DNA from: DAIOEK01 sp036746315
GTDB taxonomy: Bacteria; Chloroflexota; Anaerolineae; Anaerolineales; Anaerolineaceae
Assembly: GCA_036746315.1 (NCBI GenBank)
Contig: DAIOEK010000006.1
Span: 1-64,000 of the forward strand
Direction: 5' to 3'
DNA: 64,000 bases
The first letter of the stretch is position 1, and each line of letters starts with the position of its first letter. Shown in pieces: positions 42,767-51,485 of this stretch. The position numbers and the translations under genes were made by a program. A model generated the notes under the pieces. It ran no database searches. It saw only the letters and a list, made by a program, of their open reading frames with translations, and was not told the origin of the DNA.

Positions 42767-45343
42767 ATGGATTCAAAGAAATCCGGTAAGAAGATAAAAT
42801 TATCCTACCTGATTGGTATTTGTGTATTTGCATTTGTAATTATTCCAATCGCGGTGGTTGGCGTGTTTACAGGCGTCGTTGCGCGCGGTGCACTGATCAA
42901 ACAGGCGTACAGCTTTTCCATTCAGATGCTGGACAACAAAGCTCACCAGCTGGAAGATCGCATTTCCATAGTGCACGCCAGCGCCAACCGGCTGTTGACC
43001 GATTTTACCGTGCAGCAGTATTCCAGAACACATCAAAATTCCCAAATCGTAACCATACCCGAAGAGGAAGTGCGGAATTTATTCCACACTTTACAGGCAA
43101 ATCATCAACTGGAAAACATCGACATGATCCTGTGGACCGGCAAAATCATCAGCACCAGGGATGCTGATGAGGTCCAGCGGGTATTTACCGATGAAGCGCT
43201 TGACAGCCTGATGAGCCTGCCCAGGGAAAAGGGGTCAGAAACAGATGTTTCAGCCATCCTCAACGGGGGTGGGCAGAGCGATCCGAAGATATTCTCGGTA
43301 CTGATGCCGGTATACGATACAAGCAGTGATTCAAATCTCGGTTTGCTGGCACGGGTGATCATCAGCTATACCATTCAACTGAATGACGTTCACGATCCGC
43401 CGGTCGAGAGGGGCGAATCTGAAATGGAATATACCCTGATTTCGGGGCAGAACGAGATTCTCAACGTCGATCATCAGAATATGATACCGCCTGAGGTCGT
43501 TCAGACGATCCTTGATTCAAAGGATGCAAGCGGGTATTTCACCAGATTCGTAGACAGTAACAATCATCTTTATACCTTTCGCCGATTAACGGATTATGGC
43601 TGGGTACTTGTTTCTGACACCGTGCTCAAAAACTATGACCTGTACGTTTCCACAATCTCCTGGAATTTCTTCCTGGTATTTCTGGTAATTGTTCTGCTTT
43701 CCCTGGCTGTAACGTGGGCTGTTGCCGCTTTTCTGTTGGTGCCATTTGAGCGGGTCATCAAGAGTTTGCAGGAAATCAGGGAAGGAAGTTTTGACTGGCG
43801 CACGCAGCATTCCGGCTCATTTGTATACGAACTGGATTCACTCACACATTGGTTCAATCAATTTGTAAGGAACGAACAGGGTCATAAACAGGTCGAGGCT
43901 GATCTGATTGAAAGTGAACGAAGGTACCATTCCCTGTTTGATGACTCTCCTATCGCTTTATGGGAGGAAGACTTTTCCGGGATTATCCATGCCATCGATG
44001 AGCTTGGTCTGAGTGTAAATGATCTGAACAGCTATCTTTTACGCAAGCCGGAAGAGGTTAACCAGTTGATCTCAAAATTGAAAATTCTGGATGTCAATCG
44101 GGCGACATTAAAATTATTCAAGGCAGAAAGCAAGGAACAACTATTGGCGGACTCGTCCTTTCTTTTTAGTAATGTCAATCCCAATCTATTCCGCCAGGAG
44201 ATTGTGGAGATGGCGAAACGCACGGCGGTGTATGAGGTGGTGCTCGAGAATAATACCTTTGCGAAGGATGTTCTGAATGTGCGTATGCGCTGGTCTGTTC
44301 TGCCGGGGTACGAATCTTCGATGGAAAGGGTGATCGTTTCCACGCAGGACATCACCAGTGAATTAAAGGAAAACCTGCTTAAATCCACGATCATGCAGAT
44401 TGTGCAGGAAGCCAGCGGTGCCGGAACGCTGCAGGAGCTCTATCAATCCATCCACTGGGCACTGGCAAAGATCATGCCTGCCGATAACCTTTTCATCGCC
44501 CTGTACGATGAAGAAACCGGATTGGTCAGCTTCCCCTATTTTGTGGATCAGCAGGATGAAAAGCCCGAGCCCAGGATGTTTTCAAATGGATGGACGGAGC
44601 ATGTAATCCGCAGCGGCAAGCCGGTGTTGGTATCTCCGGAAGAGATCAGCATCTTCGAAGACGAATATGATCTCCAGACTGTGGGCACGGAATCCATTGA
44701 CTGGCTGGGCGTTCCGCTGATTGTCAAAGACCGCACCATCGGCGCGATCGTTGCCCAAACCTATGAAATCGGTACACGCTATACCCGGGAGCACGCCGAA
44801 TGGTTGACGCTGGCATCGACGCAGATCGCCATGGCGATTGACCGCAAGCAGGCGGAAGAAGCGCTTAAATATTCCAGCACGCACGACAAGTTGACCGGGT
44901 TGTACAATCGCGCTTATTTCGAAACGGAAGTTGCCAGGCTTTCCACCGGCAGGCAGAATCCCATTGGGGTGATCATGCTGGATGTCGATGGCTTGAAGAA
45001 GACCAATGATACTTACGGGCACTCGGCAGGGGACGAATTGCTGCGCCGTTCCGGCAAGGTGCTGATGCAGGTATTCCGAACCAGCGATATGGTGGCGCGC
45101 ATTGGAGGTGACGAATTTGTCATCCTGCTGCCGCAATCGGATCAGAAAGTGGTGAAAAAGGCAATTCAACGTATCGAAAAGGTTCTGGAAGAGAACAACG
45201 CCAAGCCGAGCCAGGCTAAATTATCCCTGTCAATCGGCTTTTGCTGTACCAGTGCAAAAATCGATCTGCGCGAAGCTATCAAAAATGCCGACCATGAAAT
45301 GTATACACACAAGAGCCGGCGGAAGCAACAAATCCAGGTATAA
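42767..45343 (+). CDS. Cache-HAMP-PAS-GAF-GGDEF diguanylate cyclase
   Basis: 858 residues. TM1 (IGICVFAFVIIPIAVVGVFTG is the hydrophobic stretch near residues 15-37) and TM2 at about 293-320 enclose a large extracellular sensor with the helix-rich start of a double Cache domain (MLDNKAHQLEDRISIVHASA). Then come HAMP (FERVIKSLQEIREGSFDW), PAS (RRYHSLFDDSPIALWEEDFS), a GAF domain (TLQELYQSIHWALAKIMPA) and GGDEF. The active site is RIGGDEFVILLP with an I-site RTSD five residues before it. It should therefore make c-di-GMP with feedback inhibition in response to an external small ligand. It converges with the M48 protease gene; only 6 bases separate them. Confidence 0.9.
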   Translation: MDSKKSGKKIKLSYLIGICVFAFVIIPIAVVGVFTGVVARGALIKQAYSFSIQMLDNKAHQLEDRISIVHASANRLLTDFTVQQYSRTHQNSQIVTIPEEEVRNLFHTLQANHQLENIDMILWTGKIISTRDADEVQRVFTDEALDSLMSLPREKGSETDVSAILNGGGQSDPKIFSVLMPVYDTSSDSNLGLLARVIISYTIQLNDVHDPPVERGESEMEYTLISGQNEILNVDHQNMIPPEVVQTILDSKDASGYFTRFVDSNNHLYTFRRLTDYGWVLVSDTVLKNYDLYVSTISWNFFLVFLVIVLLSLAVTWAVAAFLLVPFERVIKSLQEIREGSFDWRTQHSGSFVYELDSLTHWFNQFVRNEQGHKQVEADLIESERRYHSLFDDSPIALWEEDFSGIIHAIDELGLSVNDLNSYLLRKPEEVNQLISKLKILDVNRATLKLFKAESKEQLLADSSFLFSNVNPNLFRQEIVEMAKRTAVYEVVLENNTFAKDVLNVRMRWSVLPGYESSMERVIVSTQDITSELKENLLKSTIMQIVQEASGAGTLQELYQSIHWALAKIMPADNLFIALYDEETGLVSFPYFVDQQDEKPEPRMFSNGWTEHVIRSGKPVLVSPEEISIFEDEYDLQTVGTESIDWLGVPLIVKDRTIGAIVAQTYEIGTRYTREHAEWLTLASTQIAMAIDRKQAEEALKYSSTHDKLTGLYNRAYFETEVARLSTGRQNPIGVIMLDVDGLKKTNDTYGHSAGDELLRRSGKVLMQVFRTSDMVARIGGDEFVILLPQSDQKVVKKAIQRIEKVLEENNAKPSQAKLSLSIGFCCTSAKIDLREAIKNADHEMYTHKSRRKQQIQV

Positions 45344-45349
45344 AGGTTT

Positions 45350-46144
45350 TTATTGTTCTACGCTGACGCGTCTGAGATAGACAGGGTCTTTCGCAAAGCT
45401 GCGAATCTGTTCGATCCGTTTGATGATCATCGGATGGCTGGAAACCAATTCCTGCATCTGGTTGGTCAGTAAACCTTCCTGCCGGTCAAGCAGTTGCAGC
45501 CATTGTGCTTTCTCGTTTTCCGTCAGATCGTTATCCCCGCTCACTAATTTAATCAATGCCGTGACGGCTTTCTCCGGGCTTTTGCAGGCGATCATGCCGG
45601 CTCTGTCCGCCGAGTATTCGCACGCGCGGTTCCAACTGCGGAAGATCAATGCCAGCATTGCCGCGGCACCGTACGGAGCGGGGATGCCCGCGATACCGCC
45701 CAGGATGGTGTTCAGCCAGGTATGCCCCAGGCTGATGTGTCCCATCTCGTGACCCAGCACAAACATCAGTTCTTCCGCATCCATTAATTGGAGCATGGGG
45801 GAGTACAGTACGATGGCTTTGGGCGAATCGATGCCAAAGGTGTAGGCATTCAATTGATTTTCCCGAACGATAAACATATCCAGGCTGCCGGGGCGCAGTC
45901 TTTGCTGACAGGTGCGCACAAGCTGACTTAACGGATGCTGAAGTGACAGATCCACCCTTTGCGCATGAAGGATCAGGGACTGGTGGTGCGATTTGTTGCT
46001 CAGGTAAGCCATCACAAAGAATGCCAGTATAAAAACGCCTGTCAGGCAGAACGTGGCTGCTGAAGAGAGAATGATCACCAATGTAACCAGGAGAATGGTC
46101 CCCCAGAAGATCGCTGTTTCGGTCGGGTATCTGTAGTTATTCAT
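45350..46144 (-). CDS. M48 family (HtpX-like) membrane metalloprotease
   Basis: 264 residues. Two N-terminal membrane helices (about residues 12-50) precede the protease domain. Zinc site: ELMFVLGHEMGHISLGHT contains HEMGH, and the third ligand is the glutamate in ACEYSADRAG. The insertion GIAGIPAPYGAAAMLALIF forms another hydrophobic segment. HtpX-type enzymes cut misfolded membrane proteins. The start ATG 46144 opens MNNYRYPTE; a longer reading runs through a -10 box, TATAGT, that ends seven bases before this ATG. No Shine-Dalgarno, so a leaderless message is likely. Confidence 0.87.
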   Translation of the reverse strand: MNNYRYPTETAIFWGTILLVTLVIILSSAATFCLTGVFILAFFVMAYLSNKSHHQSLILHAQRVDLSLQHPLSQLVRTCQQRLRPGSLDMFIVRENQLNAYTFGIDSPKAIVLYSPMLQLMDAEELMFVLGHEMGHISLGHTWLNTILGGIAGIPAPYGAAAMLALIFRSWNRACEYSADRAGMIACKSPEKAVTALIKLVSGDNDLTENEKAQWLQLLDRQEGLLTNQMQELVSSHPMIIKRIEQIRSFAKDPVYLRRVSVEQ

Positions 46145-46151
46145 AGAGGAT

Positions 46152-46157
46152 ACTATA
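46152..46157 (-). promoter_or_regulatory. -10 box of the M48 gene (leaderless type)
   Basis: TATAGT on the minus strand is followed by seven bases and the ATG at 46144; no ribosome-binding site and no good -35 box. Confidence 0.5.
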
Positions 46158-46229
46158 TCATATCCATTCGAAAGCATGGCGGGAATTCCTCGCGACATCC
46201 GGGGTGTGTTCCTTATAATAAGTAGTCTA

Positions 46230-46258
46230 TTGTAATACTATATGATATATAGTATAAT
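46230..46258 (+). promoter_or_regulatory. PadR promoter with operator filling the spacer
   Basis: TTGTAA (46230-46235), a 17-base spacer and TATAAT (46253-46258). A palindrome with 9-bp arms and a 3-base centre (46235-46255) covers the whole spacer and touches both boxes. This is the expected layout for an autorepressing PadR protein. Confidence 0.75.
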
Positions 46259-46276
46259 AAATACAGAGGTATAAAG

Positions 46277-46609
46277 ATGATCGAAAAATCCATTGTCGAT
46301 AATCAGGTGTTGGAACTGCGCCGCGGGGTGACAACGTACGCGCTGCTGCAGATCCTTTCATCCGAACAGTATGGCTATTCCCTGCAGACGACACTGGCAG
46401 AGATGGGGCTGGATGTAGAACAGGGCACCCTCTATCCATTGTTGCGGCGGCTGGAGCAGCAGGGGATATTGGATTCCACCTGGCGGGTGGAAGAAGGACG
46501 CCCCCGGCGCTATTACCAGATCAATGCTGCCGGCAAAGAACTATTGCAGAAATTGGTAGATGAATGGTCCAGGCTGAACGGGATCATTTCAAAGTTCAAT
46601 CAGAAATGA
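46277..46609 (+). CDS. PadR family transcriptional regulator
   Basis: 110 residues. Winged-helix repressor, short subfamily: LRRGVTTYALLQILSSEQYG, YSLQTTLAEMGLDVEQGTLY, PLLRRLEQQGILDSTW and EEGRPRRYYQINAAGKELL are all family hallmarks. It binds as a dimer to AT-rich palindromes such as the one overlapping its own promoter. GAGGT precedes the ATG. It is followed 10 bases later by a HAAS-domain membrane protein, the usual partner of such PadR proteins, in which the membrane protein is thought to control or be controlled by the repressor. The inducing signal is unknown. Confidence 0.95.
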   Translation: MIEKSIVDNQVLELRRGVTTYALLQILSSEQYGYSLQTTLAEMGLDVEQGTLYPLLRRLEQQGILDSTWRVEEGRPRRYYQINAAGKELLQKLVDEWSRLNGIISKFNQK

Positions 46610-46619
46610 GTGAGGAAGA

Positions 46620-47609
46620 ATGAAGTACATTGATTTGTATGTGAAAGCCGTTGGAAGGAAGCTGCCTGCCAGGAACCGTGAAGATATTGAACAGGAACTG
46701 CGTTCCATCTTGATGGATATGCTCGATGACCGGGCAAAGTCGGCAAACCGACCGGTGGATGAAGAAATGGAATTGGCATTGTTGAACGAGTATGGTTCTC
46801 CAGATCAGGCGGCAGCCAGGTACCTCCCCGAGCAGCACCTGATCAGCCCCAAGCTGTATCCAATTTTTTGGATGATCATAAAAATCGTCTTGTCTGTTCT
46901 TGCGGTTACTACGATTGTCTCTTTGGGGATAGAAATCGGACGGTCAGGCGCCGATGCGGCTGCCGTTGCCGCGCTGGCAGGTGGAGCGGTCCTGGACCTG
47001 GTTCAATCCGGCATTCAGGCGCTGGGGTATATTGTCATCGTATTCGCCATCATCTCCCGTTTTGGCAAAATCGACAAATCGTGGAACCCCGGATGGGATG
47101 CGAGAGAATTGTTAACCATCCGCGATGACGATAAAATCAAACCTGCCGATCCCATCATCACGATTGTTTTTGCGACCATTGGGATTGTGATCTTCAATTT
47201 TTATCCTGACCTGATCAGCATCTATCAGAAAGTGAATGGTCGGGTGGAAGTCTTGCCCATACTAACGGATGCTTTCTTTGGCTACCTGATCTGGTTCAAT
47301 ATTCTCTGGGCTCTGGAGATCATTCAAAATGCCCTGCTGCTGAAAGATGGAACCTGGACCAGAACGACACAGATATTCGAAATCATTCTCAAAGCCGCCA
47401 GCATTGTTTTTCTGGTGGTGATCATATCCGGACCAGCCATTGTTCAACTGCCAGCCGGTTTGCTGCAGGGCGTTGCCGGAATGAGCGGACAGTCTGCAAG
47501 ACTGGTGCAGGATCAATTCGCCACCGGCTTTCGAACGCTGTTGGGTCTGGTTGCGGTAATGGTTGCTGTGAAGACGGGCATCAAAATATTCCGTCTGGCC
47601 AGGCGATAA
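46620..47609 (+). CDS. HAAS-domain polytopic membrane protein (PadR partner)
   Basis: 329 residues. Residues 1-75 form the HAAS (DUF1700-like) helical domain: YVKAVGRKLPARNREDIEQE, LLNEYGSPDQAAARYL. About six membrane segments follow, including FWMIIKIVLSVLAVTTIVSL and VAMVAVKTGIKIF-like ends. In PadR-HAAS gene pairs the membrane protein usually carries the variable sensor or effector part. No catalytic motif is visible in the membrane region. GAGGAAGA precedes the ATG. The transcript ends at the shared terminator at 47624-47656. Confidence 0.8.
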   Translation: MKYIDLYVKAVGRKLPARNREDIEQELRSILMDMLDDRAKSANRPVDEEMELALLNEYGSPDQAAARYLPEQHLISPKLYPIFWMIIKIVLSVLAVTTIVSLGIEIGRSGADAAAVAALAGGAVLDLVQSGIQALGYIVIVFAIISRFGKIDKSWNPGWDARELLTIRDDDKIKPADPIITIVFATIGIVIFNFYPDLISIYQKVNGRVEVLPILTDAFFGYLIWFNILWALEIIQNALLLKDGTWTRTTQIFEIILKAASIVFLVVIISGPAIVQLPAGLLQGVAGMSGQSARLVQDQFATGFRTLLGLVAVMVAVKTGIKIFRLARR

Positions 47610-47623
47610 TTCCGGCGCAACAT

Positions 47624-47656
47624 AAAAGCGGAGGCTGCTTGCCAGCCTCCGCTTTT
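47624..47656. terminator. Bidirectional terminator between HAAS and Trx-CcdA genes
   Basis: A perfect 14-bp stem (47624-47637 with 47643-47656) with a 5-base loop is flanked by A4 on the left and T5 on the right, so it works for both converging genes. Confidence 0.92.
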
Positions 47657-47659
47657 TCA

Positions 47660-49039
47660 TCAATGTTTCTTTTTTCTTTTGTGAGCTGTAAACTCCGTGC
47701 CGATATGAACCCCCATTGCCGGGAGGATTGTGCGGTGCAGGAGCAGGATCAGAATTGTGCCCAGGGCGGCAATACCGAAGACGATCAGCGATCCGCTCAA
47801 TTCGTTCATCAGTTCCGGCTTGAGGATCATCACCACTGCCAGACAGAGCATGAGCACGCCGCCCACCAGTTTCAATATTCTGCCGCCTTTTTCCTCCAAC
47901 TTTGATGCTTTCAGCGTGAATACCGCCGAGAAGAAGATGATCATTTCATCCAACTGATAAATGATCATGTAAACCAGGAGCAGTGCGGCAAAGACCAGCC
48001 AGGAAATATGCTGTGCATTGACCATGTTGGTCCAGATCACCGGGAAGCCTGCGGTGCAGGAAAATTCCACCAGGGAAACTCCGGCAGCCAGAACCACGGT
48101 GGCGATGGACAGCCCCCAATATGAGTCCTGAGCTTCAACTACATTGCGCATCTTCTTATAAATACCCGGCTTCTTGTCGTCGCTGATGGTAAGGGATACG
48201 CCTTCCTTGTACCAGAAGTAGTCCTTGATGTTGATGATACCAAAAACCAGCGCCATGATCGCGACGATGATCTGGATCACTCCCTTGTAGGGAATGATGC
48301 TCATCACGCTGAAAAGCCCCAGGATGAAGAGCGCATAAATGGCAGCCGTGACGAAGATGAAGATCGATCCGATGACGATGATCTTCTTTCGGGAGCCGGT
48401 GTGCATGGTAAGGGCGAGCAGCATGGTGAGCACCCAGATGGAGCAGGGGTTTACGCCATCCACAAATGAGATCAGTAGGGTATTAATGAACAGCGATTGA
48501 TGGGAGAGGTCCACCTCACCGATCAGCGGCAAAGTAATGGTATCTGCCGTAGACGGCTGGGGCGCCGGGGTCTGCTGAACTGCGGGAGTGGGTTCGGAGG
48601 GGCTTGCCGTTACTGCCGTCAATTTCTCCGCTGCGTCCGGGCAACCATCTGCCAGGCAGGCGTCGACTGTAGATTCGATGTCCCTCAATATCTGATCACT
48701 GTAACCGACCCAATATTTATCCCCCAGAAAAATCGTCGGGACGGCACTCGGCTCAAACCCGTGGGCTTTGGCAAGCTCAACGAAATACTTTTGGTTTATT
48801 TCGTCATACCAAACTTCATACGGTTTTAAGATTATCCTGCTATCCTGTTTTACAAGGGCTTGCAGATGAGGTTCCGCTTCGGCACAATGCGGGCACCCAT
48901 CCCCCCAGAAGAAGTAGATGATAGCCTGTTTTTCCGGCTGCGGGGTTTCGGCTTGTGCCTTGACTGAACCGAATACGAACAGGTTGATGATGAAGCCAAG
49001 AATTGCAAAAACGAGAATGAGAGCGGCGTTCTTCTTCAT
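47660..49039 (-). CDS. Thioredoxin-like domain fused to CcdA/DsbD-type membrane domain
   Basis: 459 residues. A signal-anchor (ALILVFAILGFIINLFVFG) leads to an extracytoplasmic thioredoxin/glutaredoxin-like domain with IYFFWGDGCPHCAEAE (C49, C52) and the cis-proline SAVPTIFLGDKYW. After a Pro/Thr-rich linker (about 150-175), a polytopic domain has two cysteines in membrane context, VDGVNPCSIWVL and VEFSCTAGFPVIW, like the pair that shuttles electrons in CcdA and DsbD. It probably carries reducing power from cytoplasmic thioredoxin to the outer face. The start at 49039 (MKKNAAL) is the natural signal start but has no ribosome-binding site at normal distance; GGAGG lies 17 bases away. Confidence 0.8.
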   Translation of the reverse strand: MKKNAALILVFAILGFIINLFVFGSVKAQAETPQPEKQAIIYFFWGDGCPHCAEAEPHLQALVKQDSRIILKPYEVWYDEINQKYFVELAKAHGFEPSAVPTIFLGDKYWVGYSDQILRDIESTVDACLADGCPDAAEKLTAVTASPSEPTPAVQQTPAPQPSTADTITLPLIGEVDLSHQSLFINTLLISFVDGVNPCSIWVLTMLLALTMHTGSRKKIIVIGSIFIFVTAAIYALFILGLFSVMSIIPYKGVIQIIVAIMALVFGIINIKDYFWYKEGVSLTISDDKKPGIYKKMRNVVEAQDSYWGLSIATVVLAAGVSLVEFSCTAGFPVIWTNMVNAQHISWLVFAALLLVYMIIYQLDEMIIFFSAVFTLKASKLEEKGGRILKLVGGVLMLCLAVVMILKPELMNELSGSLIVFGIAALGTILILLLHRTILPAMGVHIGTEFTAHKRKKKH

Positions 49040-49183
49040 AGGCAGTATATGGTAACCTCCACTGGCGATATCTTTTGCGGGAACCAAAGCATTCGGGATT
49101 CGTCGTTAAATTGTGTGCAAATTATAAAGTAAAAATAGGTCTAATTGATTAGAGGCATATTAAAGGCACCCAAACCGGGATGA

Positions 49184-49189
49184 TATAAT
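49184..49189 (+). promoter_or_regulatory. -10 box of the VanW gene
   Basis: A perfect TATAAT ends nine bases before the ATG at 49199, so the leader is 0-3 bases. No ribosome-binding site or clear -35 box. Confidence 0.55.
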
Positions 49190-49198
49190 TTGGCAAAC

Positions 49199-51061
49199 AT
49201 GTCAAGCAATATGAATAACCGTTACACACAAAGTCTTTCTCAACCCCGCTTTTCCATTGCTGCACTCATCTCAGGTATTTTTCTGGCGCTGGTAATTGGA
49301 TTGATCTCGCTGGTTACCATGATGGGGATTTTCTATCATGGAAAGATTTATCCCGGTGTGGCAGTATCCGGGGTGGATGTGTCCAACCTGTCCGTCCAGG
49401 AAGCGGAGATGAAACTGGCTTCCGCCATCAGCTACAGCCAGACCGGAAAGATCATCTTAACGGATAGCGGTTCCAATTGGATCGCTACCCCCATGGAACT
49501 GGGGTACTATCCAGATTTTGCATCTTCCGCCCAACAGGCATACGAGCTTGGGCGCGGCGGTTTCATTCTTCTGCGCCCGTTCTACCCGCTGGTTGCCCGG
49601 TTTATGGGTGTGAATATCCCCGGGCGGATGATCTACGAGCAGGGGAAAACACAGGCATACCTGCAAAAGATCGCCGGGGAGATCGACAAGCCGGTGCTGG
49701 AGGCGTCCATCTCCATCCAGGGGACCGATGTGCAAACCATCCCCGGGCAAACCGGGCGCACCCTGGATATCCAGGCAACGACCAGCCTGATCGGCGCGCA
49801 GCTAAGCGCCCTGCAGGATGGTATTATCGCAGTGGTGGTTAATCAGAAAACCCCCAAAGTGGTGGACCTTTCCGCGCAGGCGGATGTGATTCGAAAAATC
49901 CTTGCCGAACCGCTGCGAATTCGCATGCCGGGCGCCGGCGCCGAGGGACCGGGTCCATGGGCAATTGGACCAGCCGATCTGGCGAAAATGATCACCTTTG
50001 ACCATGCGGGGAACGACCCGGCAGGTGATCTGGTGATCGGGCTGGATCAGCTTCAACTGAGCGCCTACCTGGAAAATGTAGCCACTTATGTGGATCAGCA
50101 ACCGACCAATGCCCGTTTCATCTTCAACGATGATACCCGCCAACTGGATCTGCTTTCCAGTGCCGTGGTCGGAAGGCAGGTGGATATAAACAGTACGCTG
50201 GCAACAGCCACCGAAAAGCTGCTGCAAGGCGGGCACGATGTGGACCTGGCAGTGGTCACCCACGAGCCGGAAGTACCCGATACCGCCACGGCGGAATCGC
50301 TGGGCATCACCGAACTGGTGCATGCTGAGACTTCTTATTTTTATGGCTCCAACGGCTCCCGCATCCAGAACATCAAAACGGCGGCCAGTGAATTTCACGG
50401 ATTGCTCATCCCGCCGGGCGGCATTGTCTCGATGGCAGATATTATGGGCGATATCAGCCTGGATAACGGGTATAGCGAAGCGCTGATCATCTACGGCGAT
50501 CAGACGATCAAAGGCGTGGGCGGTGGCGTTTGCCAGGTGAGCACCACCCTGTTCCGCGCGGCTTTCTTCAGCGGCTTCCCTATTCTGGAAAGATACGCCC
50601 ATGCCTACCGGGTGGGGTATTACGAACAGACTGCTTCAGGTGGGCGTGACCCGAGCCTGGCTGGATTGGATGCCACGGTGTTCATCCCGGTGGTCGATAT
50701 GAAGTTCAAGAACGACACGCCCTATTGGCTGTTGATGGAAACATACCCGACCGATACTTCACTCACCTGGAAGTTCTATTCAACCTACGACGGCAGAACC
50801 GTCAGCTGGGAAACGACCGGTCCGGTGAATATTGTCAAGGCGCCCGACCCCAAATACGTCGAAAACCCGGATATGGCGAAGGGGCGCTTCAAACAGATCG
50901 ACTATTCAGCCGACGGGGCGGATGTGGATGTGCTTCGCACGGTTTACAAAGATGGGCAGGCGTATTTTACCGATTCGTTCAAGACGCATTACGTCCCCTG
51001 GCAGGCTGTGTACGAAATGGGCGAGGGCACCAAAGTGCCAAAGAATCCGCCGGATTTATAG
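49199..51061 (+). CDS. VanW domain cell-wall-associated protein
   Basis: About 620 residues. One N-terminal membrane helix (FSIAALISGIFLALVIGLIS) then two putative peptidoglycan-binding domains of the PF12229 type (GVAVSGVDVSNLSVQEAEMK, and ADVIRKILAEPLRIRM). The VanW domain follows: GSRIQNIKTAASEFHGLLIP, DNGYSEALIIYGDQTIKGVG, GGVCQVSTTLFRAAFFSGFP and ERYAHAYRVGYYEQ. VanW occurs in some vancomycin-resistance clusters but its biochemical role is unknown; here no vanHAX genes are near, so resistance is not implied. The start at 49199 fits the -10 box. Followed at 93 bases by the Trm112-like gene. Confidence 0.88.
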   Translation: MSSNMNNRYTQSLSQPRFSIAALISGIFLALVIGLISLVTMMGIFYHGKIYPGVAVSGVDVSNLSVQEAEMKLASAISYSQTGKIILTDSGSNWIATPMELGYYPDFASSAQQAYELGRGGFILLRPFYPLVARFMGVNIPGRMIYEQGKTQAYLQKIAGEIDKPVLEASISIQGTDVQTIPGQTGRTLDIQATTSLIGAQLSALQDGIIAVVVNQKTPKVVDLSAQADVIRKILAEPLRIRMPGAGAEGPGPWAIGPADLAKMITFDHAGNDPAGDLVIGLDQLQLSAYLENVATYVDQQPTNARFIFNDDTRQLDLLSSAVVGRQVDINSTLATATEKLLQGGHDVDLAVVTHEPEVPDTATAESLGITELVHAETSYFYGSNGSRIQNIKTAASEFHGLLIPPGGIVSMADIMGDISLDNGYSEALIIYGDQTIKGVGGGVCQVSTTLFRAAFFSGFPILERYAHAYRVGYYEQTASGGRDPSLAGLDATVFIPVVDMKFKNDTPYWLLMETYPTDTSLTWKFYSTYDGRTVSWETTGPVNIVKAPDPKYVENPDMAKGRFKQIDYSADGADVDVLRTVYKDGQAYFTDSFKTHYVPWQAVYEMGEGTKVPKNPPDL

Positions 51062-51153
51062 ATGGATCCACATAATCGGCAAGGATTTTGCATGCTGCAT
51101 AATGAAGATTTCGTTTATGGTATCATCTACCTGTTGGCTAAGATGGAGGCAAA

Positions 51154-51375
51154 ATGGTTCATCCCGACCTGTTAGAAATTTTACGCTGTCCGGCTTGTGT
51201 ACGTGAAAAGGATGGCTTATTGAAATTGGAACATGATACCTGGCTGGTTTGCCAGGATTGCGGACGCAAGTATCCCATTTCAGATGGGATACCGGTGATG
51301 TTGATTGACGAAGGCGACAAGTGGGTGAATACGCAGGTAAAGGATTTGCCCGTACCGCCGCCGGATATGGGATAA
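51154..51375 (+). CDS. Trm112/YcaR-like small zinc protein
   Basis: 73 residues with two cysteine pairs, CPAC near residue 12 and CQDC near 34, and the conserved DLLEILRCPAC start and KYPISDGIPVML segment. Bacterial members (YcaR family) are of uncertain function; the eukaryotic and archaeal Trm112 activates tRNA and protein methyltransferases. GGAGGCAAA precedes the ATG. It lies between two envelope genes in the same direction, but no functional link to them is known. Confidence 0.88.
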   Translation: MVHPDLLEILRCPACVREKDGLLKLEHDTWLVCQDCGRKYPISDGIPVMLIDEGDKWVNTQVKDLPVPPPDMG

Positions 51376-51485
51376 ATTTCAACAATTTCTACATTTTTGC
51401 CCTGGCGTCATGGAAACGGTTGGAACATCTCTTGCACCAACCGATGCAGTAATTTACTTCACGGCAAGGCATTTTGGAATAGACT

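Noticed and set aside
49199..51061. Vancomycin-resistance cluster
   Set aside because: VanW domains are common in cell-wall proteins; no vanH, vanA, vanX or vanRS gene is adjacent.
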